A stretch of DNA of 64,000 bases from Streptomyces sp. NRRL B-1347 (GTDB lineage Bacteria; Actinomycetota; Actinomycetes; Streptomycetales; Streptomycetaceae), in contig NZ_JOJM01000005.1 of assembly GCF_000720325.1 (NCBI RefSeq), forward strand, positions 124,001 to 188,000, given 5' to 3'. Of this stretch, positions 19,701 to 26,975 are shown in pieces. The notes beneath the pieces were generated by a model. It was given only the letters and a program-made list of their open reading frames with translations. It had not been told where the DNA came from and did not search any database. The first letter of the stretch is position 1. Each line of letters opens with the position of its first letter. The position numbers and the translations under genes were made by a program.

Positions 19701-20926
19701 CCACCCGCATCGCCGGGCACAAACAGCTGGAGGACATCACCCTCCGCTACACCGACGACGAGGAACGGGTCACCCGCACCCACGAGTTCGGCGACACCCG
19801 GCACCGCAACGTGCTGTACACGCCGACCGCCGTCACCCGCTTCCGCGAGTACTTCCACCCCACCATCACCGACGACCGCGCCAACGTCACCCGCCTCGGC
19901 CCGACCGCGGCCCCCCTGCCGGTGCCCAGCTCCCGCAGGCCCGAACCGCCCGCCGTCGCCTACGCCGTGCCGACCCTGCGCCACGACCGCAGCGTCGACC
20001 AGCAGCGGGCCGCCGTCACCCAGCGCCGCCGCCCCGCGGGCCTGCGCGTCTATCTGAACCGCCCGTGGTACTCCTCGGGCGACGACGAGATGCTCGCCGT
20101 GGTGCTCGACACCGGCACCGACCTGCCCGACACCCTCGCCACCCGCTGGGGCGTCGACCCGGTCTGGTCCGACACCACGGTCCTGCCGCGCCCGCAGGCC
20201 ACGCACTTCCCGAACGCGGAGCAGCGCCCGACCGGTCTGCGCCTGCCCGGCTCACCCGACACGGCACCCGTGCTGGTCGACGCGGCGGCCTTCACCCCGT
20301 CGTACGACAAGGGGCGCAAGCTCTGGTACGTCGACATCGACGTGGACTTCGGCAGCGGCGGGGCCACCGCCTACTTCCCCTACCTGCGCCTCGCCCTCGC
20401 CCGCTACCAGCCGTACGCGGTCGACCCGCTGCACCTGTCGAAGGTGGAGCGGGCGGAGTTCACGCAGCTCCTGCCGCCGCGCACGCTCACCGGGCGGCGC
20501 GAGGGCAACCAGCTCACGGCCGCCCTCACCGGCCCGGCCACGTACAACGAACTCGGTGAGATCAGCGGCACGGGCACCACCGCCGCGGCCGCCTGCCGCC
20601 GGGTCACCCTCACCCTCCAGACCCGGGCGAGCCTGGGGGAGGACGACATGGACTGGAAGGACCTGGGCACCCCCGTGGACCTGACCTGTCGTGCCGACGG
20701 CACGGGCTTCGCCTGGTCCGGCGGCATCGCGGCCCCCACCGGCCAAGCCCTCACCCTGTACCGGCTGCTCGTCCAGGAGCACGAGCTCTACCGCACCGAC
20801 AAGGACACGGCGACCGACACCGTCACCGTCAACGGCACCCCGGTACCGGCAGCCCGGCGCCTGGTGCACGCCGACTACTTCGACCTGACCGTCGGTCTCC
20901 TGGGCCGGATCGACTTCAAGCTGTAG
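16787..20926 (+). CDS. giant uncharacterised protein (1379 aa), second of a pair
   Basis: No family recognised. The ATG follows the previous stop by 2 bases, with GGAGGTGA at 16772-16779 inside the upstream gene, the classic layout for translational coupling. The same frame is open from 15671, but that part overlaps the upstream gene. No signal peptide or membrane span is evident. The start (SIRWTVLPDGVIEGDTVRVS) looks like a beta domain; 200-290 is helical with an acidic run near 250; the remainder is mostly beta strands with Trp/Tyr/Pro-rich loops, including an Ig-like segment around 560-600 (YRMRARVADLAGNGLE). Partnership with the 1233-aa protein in one large complex is the natural inference. 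A terminator follows. Confidence 0.8.
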   Translation: MVDSIRWTVLPDGVIEGDTVRVSVLVTPNLTGITRLGQSEAFIRWPERLTTLLAGLWFEFDTPEHTYVTQHEPTGHHPPADLDTWKALFKDTTLVSPPERAAALAAEAADTLRSFPGKMVHDEITDVYQAVAVTTTRSRLGGEWARQESLLCEEPPTDHRGWEVPALYLMPDIITREVLDMGRNLAEGYEVVKRAFNQHSDVPRAAADDLTPRVMDRTTEFYTRAVNKHVLPLAETALFYDRPRPSAEALAAEEEEEHRVDFHEACGLLGDYPELQRRFGLVVDRRFTLPASIPDGARVRVRFAGDVPHADDLNAGPLRPWTALRLVRGSVFEAAAATDGLITGGMLNLGVPDTWHLTELDVDGAALKHLDYARTIAVLYDRDVPSSPGSVAHQVAGTATPAARGGGITLMHTVRDHYLAGQIGSDLNRRTNGEVAELTAENLVRGYRVDIGTVDPATGAVRQWQSLLRRRGRYTIRWPGQQPVTLQVRPDEGLVRASAVTATSATSKVLYGHQAVLGWHGWSLAAPRPGRTIGLNEEPEAPAPPVSPDVPLETRFTAEPGSLPALRFGRTYRMRARVADLAGNGLEHTASTPAAVQSEAITYGRWEPVPQPVVVPLLPFNEGESTERLVIRSTVTDDGRHISPDEYVLWRSDVPDHKARSDVDGLDRQYKPTAERHVAPPKTALQMAEEHGVFDAAFGAGKPDRVREEYFAAASRESGSFLDTVVRGPHWPHLPRNLLLEGSIHVAKHDVHDPLPVTPLPLARRGAGLKRGEFIVHNTHQLLLPYLPDVLAEGVMLRGLPGDLENRKIPFPGPWPQAEPFRIRIKEGSGEPHWSGLTERVLEVFLPKGEIATVRLSCYLDPRKLPLLRQWGLLTESAFWQDLRDQDRAFLTRATADGENWMLTPWTEVTLVHAVEKPVEPPSLAELAASRTAEQTAAAISLQVTSHAESTGHVEVDARWSEWLDDVTQDEPTRIAGHKQLEDITLRYTDDEERVTRTHEFGDTRHRNVLYTPTAVTRFREYFHPTITDDRANVTRLGPTAAPLPVPSSRRPEPPAVAYAVPTLRHDRSVDQQRAAVTQRRRPAGLRVYLNRPWYSSGDDEMLAVVLDTGTDLPDTLATRWGVDPVWSDTTVLPRPQATHFPNAEQRPTGLRLPGSPDTAPVLVDAAAFTPSYDKGRKLWYVDIDVDFGSGGATAYFPYLRLALARYQPYAVDPLHLSKVERAEFTQLLPPRTLTGRREGNQLTAALTGPATYNELGEISGTGTTAAAACRRVTLTLQTRASLGEDDMDWKDLGTPVDLTCRADGTGFAWSGGIAAPTGQALTLYRLLVQEHELYRTDKDTATDTVTVNGTPVPAARRLVHADYFDLTVGLLGRIDFKL

Positions 20927-20928
20927 AT

Positions 20929-20951
20929 CGGCCTCCAGCTGGCGGAGGCCG
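20929..20951 (+). terminator. hairpin terminator after the giant gene pair
   Basis: An 8-bp perfect stem (20929-20936 with 20944-20951, 7-nt loop), extendable by weaker pairs, begins 3 bases after the stop. A second GC-rich imperfect hairpin lies at about 20960-20996. The next gene therefore probably has its own promoter. Confidence 0.7.
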
Positions 20952-21077
20952 GTCGTCGCGAGGGGCCCCAGCCGTGCGGTGCGGCCGGGGCCCTGTCGCA
21001 GCGCGTCGGGAATCCGCCACCCCTGCTGCTACTCTCTGTCGTCGCATGGTCATCGTGAGCAACTTGCAGAGGTGTGC

Positions 21078-22280
21078 GTGAAGGTCACCTGCGTCGGAGG
21101 CGGGCCCGCCGGTCTCTATCTCTCCATCCTGCTGAAACGGCAGGACCCGTCCGCCGAGATCACCGTCCACGAGCGCAACGCGGAGGGCTCCACCTACGGC
21201 TGGGGCGTCACGTACTGGCGCGGGCTCCTCGACAAACTCCACGAGCACGACCCCGAGTCCGCGCGCGCCGTCGAGGAGGCCTCCGTCCGCTGGCGCGACG
21301 GCGTCGCGCACGTGGGGGACCGCAGCACGCGCCACCGCGGCGACGAGGGCTTCGGCATCGGCCGCCACCGGCTCCTGGAACTCCTCGCCGCACGGGCCCG
21401 GTCCCTCGGCGTACGCCTCGACTTCGGCCACGAGATGACGGGCGCTGAACTGCCGGGCGACGCCGACCTGGTCGTCGCCGCCGACGGCCTCCACAGCGCG
21501 CTGCGCGGCCGGAACGCGGAGCACCACGGCGCGCACGTCACCGCCGGGCGCAACCGCTACATCTGGCTCGGCACCACCAAGGTCTTCGACGCCTTCACCT
21601 TCGCCTTCGTGGAGAGCGACCACGGCTGGATCTGGTGCTACGCCTACGGCTACGGCCCGCAGGGCAGCACCTGCGTCGTCGAGTGCGCCCCGGAGACCTG
21701 GGCCGGGCTCGGCCTGGACCGCGCCGACGAGGCCGAAGGCCTGACCCTCCTCGGCAAACTCTTCGCACACCTCCTGGACGGGCACCCGCTGATCGGCCGC
21801 CACTCCAGCGACGGCCGGGCCCAGTGGCTCACCTTCCAGACCCTCACCAACCAGCGCTGGTACCGCGACAACGTCGTCCTCCTCGGCGACGCCGCCCACA
21901 CCACGCACTACTCCATCGGCGCGGGCACCACCCTCGCCCTGGAGGACGCCATCGCGCTCGCCGCGGCCCTGCGCGGCCACCCCGCGCTCCCGGAGGCGCT
22001 CGCCGCCTACCAACGGGAGCGCGCGGCCGCGCTCCTGCCCGTCCAGAGCGCGGCCCGCCACAGCGCCCAGTGGTACGAGAACCTGCCGCGGTACATCAAC
22101 CTGCCGCCGCACCGCATGTTCGCCCTGCTCGGCCAGCGCCACTCACCGCTGCTGCCGTACGTTCCGCCGCAGCTCTACTACGGCCTCGACAAGGCCGTCG
22201 GGCAGGTCGAGGCGCTGCGCCGGTTCAAGCGCTGGCTGGGCCCCAGGCTCGCCAGGACCGCGCCCACGCGCCGCGACTGA
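21078..22280 (+). CDS. FAD-dependent aromatic monooxygenase (anthraniloyl-CoA/tryptophan hydroxylase-like)
   Basis: 400 aa from GTG 21078 with AGAGG 5-6 bases before it; the frame is open further upstream, but the Rossmann motif GGGPAGLYL starts right after this codon. Group A flavoprotein features: GxGxxG-type nucleotide fold at the N-terminus, ERNAEGSTYGWGV after beta-2, VVAADGLHSALR (DG motif) and LLGDAAHTTHYSIGAGTTLALEDA (GD motif). The start and the STYGWGV segment are closest to anthraniloyl-CoA monooxygenases and VioD-like hydroxylases. It likely hydroxylates an aromatic substrate with NAD(P)H and O2. No clear pathway partners sit beside it, so the substrate is unknown. Confidence 0.85.
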   Translation: MKVTCVGGGPAGLYLSILLKRQDPSAEITVHERNAEGSTYGWGVTYWRGLLDKLHEHDPESARAVEEASVRWRDGVAHVGDRSTRHRGDEGFGIGRHRLLELLAARARSLGVRLDFGHEMTGAELPGDADLVVAADGLHSALRGRNAEHHGAHVTAGRNRYIWLGTTKVFDAFTFAFVESDHGWIWCYAYGYGPQGSTCVVECAPETWAGLGLDRADEAEGLTLLGKLFAHLLDGHPLIGRHSSDGRAQWLTFQTLTNQRWYRDNVVLLGDAAHTTHYSIGAGTTLALEDAIALAAALRGHPALPEALAAYQRERAAALLPVQSAARHSAQWYENLPRYINLPPHRMFALLGQRHSPLLPYVPPQLYYGLDKAVGQVEALRRFKRWLGPRLARTAPTRRD

Positions 22281-22313
22281 CGCGGCGCCCGTGCGGGGCG
22301 CCGCACCCACCGA

Positions 22314-22350
22314 CCCGTGGTCCGGGCCGGGCCACGGCCCGGACCACGGG
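22314..22350. terminator. bidirectional hairpin terminator
   Basis: A perfect 15-bp stem (22314-22328 with 22336-22350) and a 7-nt loop, between the convergent monooxygenase and antitoxin-like genes. Confidence 0.9.
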
Positions 22351-22358
22351 GGACCCGC

Positions 22359-22565
22359 TCAGGCCTTGGGCAGGCCGCCCTCGTCGCCGCCCTGCTCCCG
22401 GTCCGCGCCCAGCTGCTGCTTCAGCTTGTCCTGGGCGGTGTCGACCTGGCTGCTGTACTTGCCCTGCGTCTTCTCGTCGACGAAGTCTCCGGCCTTGTCG
22501 ATGCCCTGGCCCGCCTTGTCCTCGTGGCCCTTCAGCATCTGCTTGAGCTTGTCCATCACAGACAT
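22359..22565 (-). CDS. MT0933-type antitoxin family protein
   Basis: 68 aa, highly charged and helical, starting MSVMDKLKQML, with GGAGA about 6 bases before the ATG. The repeated pattern DKAGQGIDKAGDFVDEKT followed by TAQDKLKQQLG is the signature of the MT0933/Rv0909-like antitoxin family, common in Streptomyces. No toxin gene (SRPBCC type in Mycobacterium) is directly adjacent, although an SRPBCC gene lies about 1 kb away on the same strand. Many Streptomyces copies stand alone and may be stress-linked helical proteins rather than true antitoxins. Confidence 0.75.
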   Translation of the reverse strand: MSVMDKLKQMLKGHEDKAGQGIDKAGDFVDEKTQGKYSSQVDTAQDKLKQQLGADREQGGDEGGLPKA

Positions 22566-22683
22566 GGGATGTCTCCTTGCGCTGTCGCCCCTGTCTCCAG
22601 GTTCACCGCGCACCGACCGATCCGCATCCCGTGCGGCGGAAAACCCCGTGCGTCACCGGAGCCCCGGGCGCTACCGTCCCGGC

Positions 22684-23430
22684 ATGCCTCATGAGGACGG
22701 ACACTTCGCGGAAGACGTCGCCGCCACCTACGACGAGTCGTCGGCGGATATGTTCCGCCCCGAGGCGGTCGATCCGGTCGTCGACGTCCTCGCCGACCTG
22801 GCGGGCGACGGGCGGGCACTGGAGTTCGGCATCGGCACGGGCCGCATCGCCCTGCCGCTGTCGCGGCGCGGCGTCCCGGTGCACGGCATCGAGCTCTCCC
22901 GGGCCATGGCGTCCCGGCTGCGGGACAAGCCGGGCGGCGACGCCGTCGGCGTGACCATCGGCGACTTCGCCACGACCCCCGCGCCGGACGCGCGCCCGGC
23001 CTCCGTGGTCTACCTCGTCTTCAACACGATCAACAACCTCACCACGCAGGACGCCCAGGTGGCCTGCTTCCACAACGCCGCGGCCCATCTGCGCCCCGGC
23101 GGCCGCTTCGTCATCGAGGTCGGAGTGCCCGACCTGCGCCTCCTGCCGCCCGGCCAGACCGCCGTACCGTTCCACATCAGCTCCACCCAGTGGGCGTTCG
23201 ACACCTACGACGTCGCCACGCAGGCGATGAGCTCGCACTACGTCACGGTCGTCGACGGCCGCGCCGAGCACCGCGCCATCCCGTTCCGGTACGTGTGGCC
23301 CGCCGAGCTCGACCTGATGGCGCGGCTCGCCGGGCTGCGGCTGCGCGACCGCTGGGAGGACTGGCACCGCAAGCCCTTCACCAGCGAGAGCACCCGGCAC
23401 GTCTCAGTGTGGGAGAAGCCCGCCGACTGA
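22684..23430 (+). CDS. class I SAM-dependent methyltransferase
   Basis: 248 aa from ATG 22684; the frame is open upstream, but homology starts here (MPHEDGHFAEDVAATYD). Motif I is ALEFGIGTGRIALPL, the acidic end of beta-2 is GIELS, and motif IV/post region reads SVVYLVFNTINNL. A strand LRPGGRFVIEVGVPD follows. This is a Methyltransf_25-like Rossmann fold with a small beta-rich C-terminal part. Substrate unknown; DinB/SAM-family neighbours give no clue. Length typical for the family. Confidence 0.88.
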   Translation: MPHEDGHFAEDVAATYDESSADMFRPEAVDPVVDVLADLAGDGRALEFGIGTGRIALPLSRRGVPVHGIELSRAMASRLRDKPGGDAVGVTIGDFATTPAPDARPASVVYLVFNTINNLTTQDAQVACFHNAAAHLRPGGRFVIEVGVPDLRLLPPGQTAVPFHISSTQWAFDTYDVATQAMSSHYVTVVDGRAEHRAIPFRYVWPAELDLMARLAGLRLRDRWEDWHRKPFTSESTRHVSVWEKPAD

Positions 23431-23478
23431 CCCGGCCCCCGACCCCGACCCCCGGCCCCTTCCCCGACCCCGGCCCCC
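23431..23478 (-). other. candidate G-quadruplex tract (minus strand)
   Basis: The plus strand shows eight C-runs (3, 5, 4, 5, 4, 4, 4 and 5 bases) separated every time by exactly 2 bases. On the minus strand these are eight G-runs with 2-nt loops, enough for two stacked quadruplexes. The tract lies between two convergent stop codons and would be in the 3' end of the minus-strand SRPBCC transcript. Confidence 0.7.
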
Positions 23479-23480
23479 GG

Positions 23481-23918
23481 TCAACGCCCGGCGAGGAGCG
23501 CGTCGACCGCCCGCCCGAACAGCCACGACGCCGACCGCGCCACCACGGGATCCAGTACCTTCGGTAGCCACCGCACCCGCAGCTCCTCGCGCCAGACCAC
23601 CCGCGAACCCCCGCCGACCCCGTCGGGGCCCACCTCTATCTCGGCCCACCCGGTGACGAACGAGCCGCGCTTGACCAGGCGGCAGGCCCCGCGCCGCCCC
23701 TGCGGCGGCTGCCAGACCACGACCTCCATCAGGTCGTCGAACGCCAGCGGCCCCACGCCGGACCGCGCCGTCAGCAGGGCACCCGCGCCGCCTGCCGCCC
23801 CGGAGACCGTGACCCTGGTCAGGGGCATCACCTGCCCGTGCCGCTCCCAGTCCGTCAGGCGCCGCCACGCCTCGTCCGGGCTCAGCGGGGTGGTGCGCAC
23901 GATGTGGAACAGGGCCAT
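23481..23918 (-). CDS. SRPBCC-family protein
   Basis: 145 aa with START/Bet v1-like layout: N-terminal strand FHIVRTTPLSPDEAWRRLTD, central strands with GPLAFDDLMEVVVWQPP, and a long C-terminal helix (VARSASWLFGRAVDALLA). This fold makes a hydrophobic ligand cavity. It could be the toxin-like partner of MT0933-type antitoxins, since SRPBCC proteins pair with them in Mycobacterium, but the two genes are separated by a methyltransferase on the other strand. The G-rich tract follows immediately after its stop. Confidence 0.82.
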   Translation of the reverse strand: MALFHIVRTTPLSPDEAWRRLTDWERHGQVMPLTRVTVSGAAGGAGALLTARSGVGPLAFDDLMEVVVWQPPQGRRGACRLVKRGSFVTGWAEIEVGPDGVGGGSRVVWREELRVRWLPKVLDPVVARSASWLFGRAVDALLAGR

Positions 23919-23954
23919 GCGCCGATCGTAGGCAGCGCCGCGCAGCCCGGCGCC

Positions 23955-24251
23955 TCAGCGGGCCCACGCCGGCTTCCAGACGCACGCGAACGGGTGGGCG
24001 GGCCCGGTGAACAGGCGCAGCGGCTCGTCGAGGACGGGCACGGCGCTGATGCCGTCCGGCAGCCGGCGGCCCGGCATGGTCACGGCCCGGAACGTCGCGT
24101 CGATGGTGCCGGACGCGAGGGCCTCCACGGCCGCGTCGGCGCCGTAGAGCGTGACGACGTCGAGCTCCACGTCCGGGTGCGCGCGGTGGAAGTCGCGCAC
24201 CAGGCCCGCGGTGGCGACGCGGCGGCCGACCACGTCCACGCGCAGGGCGCG
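23955..24251 (-). pseudogene. LysR-type regulator fragment (effector-binding domain only)
   Basis: About 98 codons. The readable part, GRRVATAGLVRDFHRAHP through LDEPLRLFTGPAHP, is the first half of a LysR substrate-binding domain. The DNA-binding N-terminus is absent, and the sequence before RALRVDV does not continue the family. After TGPAHP the frame ends in an unrelated FACVWKPAWAR tail, so the C-terminal half is also lost. Non-functional remnant. Confidence 0.72.
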
Positions 24252-24371
24252 CCGCCGCTCTCTTTGATGGCGCCGGTCAACGAATGGTTGCCCGGACCGG
24301 CCGGTCGGCAGCGCTCCACGCACGCGCCGGGCCGACCGCGCCCCGCCCCTCACCCCGGAGGTGACGCACCC

Positions 24372-24447
24372 GTGCCCGGCTCCTTCGTCCATCTGCACAA
24401 CCACACCGAGTACTCGATGCTGGACGGCGCCCACATGTTCGGCGCTG
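24372..24447 (+). pseudogene. DNA polymerase III alpha (dnaE) N-terminal remnant
   Basis: GGAGGTGA and a GTG at 24372 precede PGSFVHLHNHTEYSMLDGA, the PHP-domain start of bacterial DnaE. It then jumps to HMFGA, which resembles the later DHGNMFGAYEF region, so an internal deletion of some 30-40 codons is likely. After that the frame is lost. An alternative frame then gives LNAATLASDAKGTGPDAW before a stop, origin unknown. Only a 25-codon fossil. Confidence 0.65.
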
Positions 24448-24531
24448 AACGCCGCCACCCTCGCCTCCGACGCCAAGGGCACCGGGCCCGACGCGTGGGC
24501 GGGCACCGGGTGACCCCGAGGGGCGTATCCG

Positions 24532-25509
24532 CTAGCTGCCCACCACCGGATAGTGGTCGGAGAGGTTGGTGTACGTGTACTGCTTGCCCCAGCTCGACAC
24601 GGTCCAGGGCGCGCTCTGCTCCTTGACCACGTCGTTCTTCCACCCCGAAGGACGCGCGTGACCCTGGCGGTGCAGGACGTAGTCGAGGTCCTCGCGGGGG
24701 TCGTTCGGGTAGCGCTCCGAGGAGATCGAATTGTCCCGCGTGTCGAAGGAGTACGGGTGCCCGGTCCGCTCGTCCGCGGGCGCGAGCCCCGCGTCGGCCA
24801 GCATCGAGGCGTACTCCGGGCTGTGCGAGTCCACGTTGAAGTCGCCCGCGACCAGGACCTGCTCGTTCGCCGGGATGCGCTTGGCGTCCAGGAACGCGTC
24901 CAGCTCCTTGAACTGCTTGGCGCGCGTCGCGGCCGCCTCACCTGCCCCGCAGCCGGGGTCCGTGGACTGGGCGTGGGTGCCCACGACGTGCGTCTTCGTG
25001 CCGTTCACGTCCAGGACGGCGTAGACGAAGCCCTTGTTGGAGTGGTAGTCCGCGCCGCAGGCGTCCTTGTAGACGTACTGCTCCTTGCGCACGATCGGCC
25101 ACTTGCTCAGGACCGTCACGCCGCCGTCCTCCGGGGTCAGCGCGGAGTACGCGCCACCGGTGGCGTCCCACCCGGACTTGCTCCGGCCCATCACCGGCGT
25201 CTGGTGCGGGTAGAGGGCCGAGGCGTTCTTCTGGAGGGCGTCGGACGCGGAGTTGTCGAAGGCCTCCTGAAGCACGACGACGTCGTTGCCCCGGAAGAAG
25301 CCGGCGGCCGGTATCTCCTTGGCGCGGTGGTCCTGCCCCCAGTTCGGGTACAGCGTCTTGCTGAAGAGGAAGGCGTTGTACGTGAGCACCTTCAGGCGGG
25401 GCGTCTCGGCGGCCGATGCGCTCGGGGCCGTCGCGGCCAGTGTCGCCGTCGCGGCGAGCGCCACGGCGATGGCGCCGCCCAGGCAGGTACGCGGGGTGGA
25501 GTGGGGCAC
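24532..25509 (-). CDS. secreted sphingomyelinase C (sphingomyelin phosphodiesterase)
   Basis: 325 aa from GTG 25509, GGAGAA about 8 bases upstream; an ATG 19 codons earlier is possible. A Sec signal peptide ends near ASAAE. The DNase I-like endonuclease/exonuclease/phosphatase fold shows LTYNAFLF, the metal Glu in VVLQEAFDN, GTHAQSTD, VAGDFNVDSHSPEY, and the catalytic LSDHYPVVG at the C-terminus. FSKTLYPNWGQDHRAKEI and HPYSFDTRDNSI match bacterial sphingomyelinases. It hydrolyses sphingomyelin to ceramide and phosphocholine, Mg2+-dependent. One Cys pair (about DACGAD and PGCGAG) may be disulfide bonded. Monocistronic. Confidence 0.92.
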   Translation of the reverse strand: MPHSTPRTCLGGAIAVALAATATLAATAPSASAAETPRLKVLTYNAFLFSKTLYPNWGQDHRAKEIPAAGFFRGNDVVVLQEAFDNSASDALQKNASALYPHQTPVMGRSKSGWDATGGAYSALTPEDGGVTVLSKWPIVRKEQYVYKDACGADYHSNKGFVYAVLDVNGTKTHVVGTHAQSTDPGCGAGEAAATRAKQFKELDAFLDAKRIPANEQVLVAGDFNVDSHSPEYASMLADAGLAPADERTGHPYSFDTRDNSISSERYPNDPREDLDYVLHRQGHARPSGWKNDVVKEQSAPWTVSSWGKQYTYTNLSDHYPVVGS

Positions 25510-25691
25510 GGAGGTTCTCCCTGTGGGGGTGGGGACGGTACCGGCTGGATGCACCGGCGCGGTCATCCAAAGCGGTGCGGGTTACGGCGGATTGACGTGC
25601 GGGTGAGCGTGGAGCGGATCATGGGGCGCGCGCGAGCGACGGATCGGCGTCGCCGGGCGGGGGAGCACCAGGTCAGGCGGGTTCAGGCGGT

Positions 25692-26831
25692 TCAGGCGGG
25701 TGCTGCCTGGGTGCGGCGTACGCACTCGGTGATCACGGAGCTCAGGCTGCCCGTCCGCTCGAAGAGGTCCCGCTGGACGCGGGCCCCGGTGCCGTGGTCG
25801 AGGAGCCGTTTCGTGCGCTCGCGGGCCAGGGCGAGGTCACCGCTGTCGGCGAGGGCGTCGCTCACGTGGTCGAGCAGGGCGCGCACCACCTCGGCGGCGG
25901 GGACCGGCCGCATCGACAGCGGATGCAGGAGCGCGTCGTCAAGGCCGGAGCGCGCGGCCCGCCACGCGGCGAGCCGCAGCAGGCTGACGCCGTGTCCCAG
26001 CGGCGGCGTGCCCGCGCGCCACTCGCGCGCGGCCGTCTCGACGAGGGCCCGGGCGAGCGCGGCGACCAGGACGGTGGTGCCCGCGTCGAGGCAGACGTCC
26101 GCCACCCGGATCTCGACGGTGGGGTAGCGGTGGGAGAGCCGGGCGTCGAAGTAGACCATGCCCCGGTCGCGCAGCACCCCGCTGGTCACCATGTCGCTGA
26201 CCTGCTGTCGGTACCGCTCGGCCGATCCGAAGAGCTCCGTGGGGCCCGCCATCGGCCAGCGTCCCCACACCCGGCTGCGGTAGCTGGCGTAGCGACTGTC
26301 CTTGCCCTGCCAGAACGGCGAGTTGGAGCTGAGCGCGACGAGGACCGCGAGCCACGGCCGGATCCTGTCCACGACGGCCACGCCCTCCTCGTCCGACTCC
26401 ACCGAGACGTGGACGTGGCAGCCGCAGGTGAGCTGCTCCTGGGTGGTGAGGCCGAACTGCTCCTCCATCCACTGGAAGCGGCCGCCCACGTTGACGGAGG
26501 GGCTCGCGGGCAGGGGAGAGGTGGCGAGCGCGGCCACCGAGGCGCCGACGTCCCCGGCGTGCCGGGTCGCCTCCGCGCGCCACCGGACGATCTCGGCGGA
26601 GAGGCTGTCCATGTCCGACTGCGGCCGCGTGGCGAATTCGATCTGGTGGCCGTGCAGCTCCTTCTCGAAGGCGTCGTCCTCGGTGTACGCGCCGTCGCCG
26701 TCCTCGGCGGGGCCGGGTCTGTCGGCGGTGTCGCGGGCGGCGCGGGCCAGGACGGCCGCGGACAGCGCCCGCGGCTCCCCACTCGCACGGTCGAACAGCA
26801 GCAGCTCTTCCTCCACACCCACGGTACGCAA
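25692..26831 (-). CDS. YbdK/GCS2-type carboxylate-amine ligase
   Basis: 379 aa from a TTG at 26831 with GAGAGGCGG upstream; the frame stays open to 27968 on this strand, but homology begins at RTVGVEEELLLFD. This is the GCS2 family: GVEEE near the N-terminus, HQIEFATRPQ, the conserved CGCHVHVSVE, RYASYRSRVWGRWP and YPTVEIRVADVC. YbdK enzymes have weak gamma-glutamylcysteine ligase activity. In actinomycetes, which make mycothiol, they probably ligate other amines. It is divergent from the LLM oxidoreductase gene, 144 bp away. Confidence 0.88.
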   Translation of the reverse strand: MRTVGVEEELLLFDRASGEPRALSAAVLARAARDTADRPGPAEDGDGAYTEDDAFEKELHGHQIEFATRPQSDMDSLSAEIVRWRAEATRHAGDVGASVAALATSPLPASPSVNVGGRFQWMEEQFGLTTQEQLTCGCHVHVSVESDEEGVAVVDRIRPWLAVLVALSSNSPFWQGKDSRYASYRSRVWGRWPMAGPTELFGSAERYRQQVSDMVTSGVLRDRGMVYFDARLSHRYPTVEIRVADVCLDAGTTVLVAALARALVETAAREWRAGTPPLGHGVSLLRLAAWRAARSGLDDALLHPLSMRPVPAAEVVRALLDHVSDALADSGDLALARERTKRLLDHGTGARVQRDLFERTGSLSSVITECVRRTQAAPA

Positions 26832-26975
26832 CGGACGCCGCCTCTCCGGCCCGCCTACTTCGGACTGTGGGGGCCACTCGGTACCCAGTACCCCGACTCC
26901 CGGGGTGCAGCCGTGCACCGGCTGCCGTCCGTGCCCACAGGTTTCAGCCGGGCCAGTAAGGCGAAAGCGTAGATT

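Noticed and set aside
16754..20206. 1150-codon frame antisense to the second giant gene
   Set aside because: Low-complexity Gly/Val/Asp/Arg translation, no start context, no homology; a shadow of the real frame.
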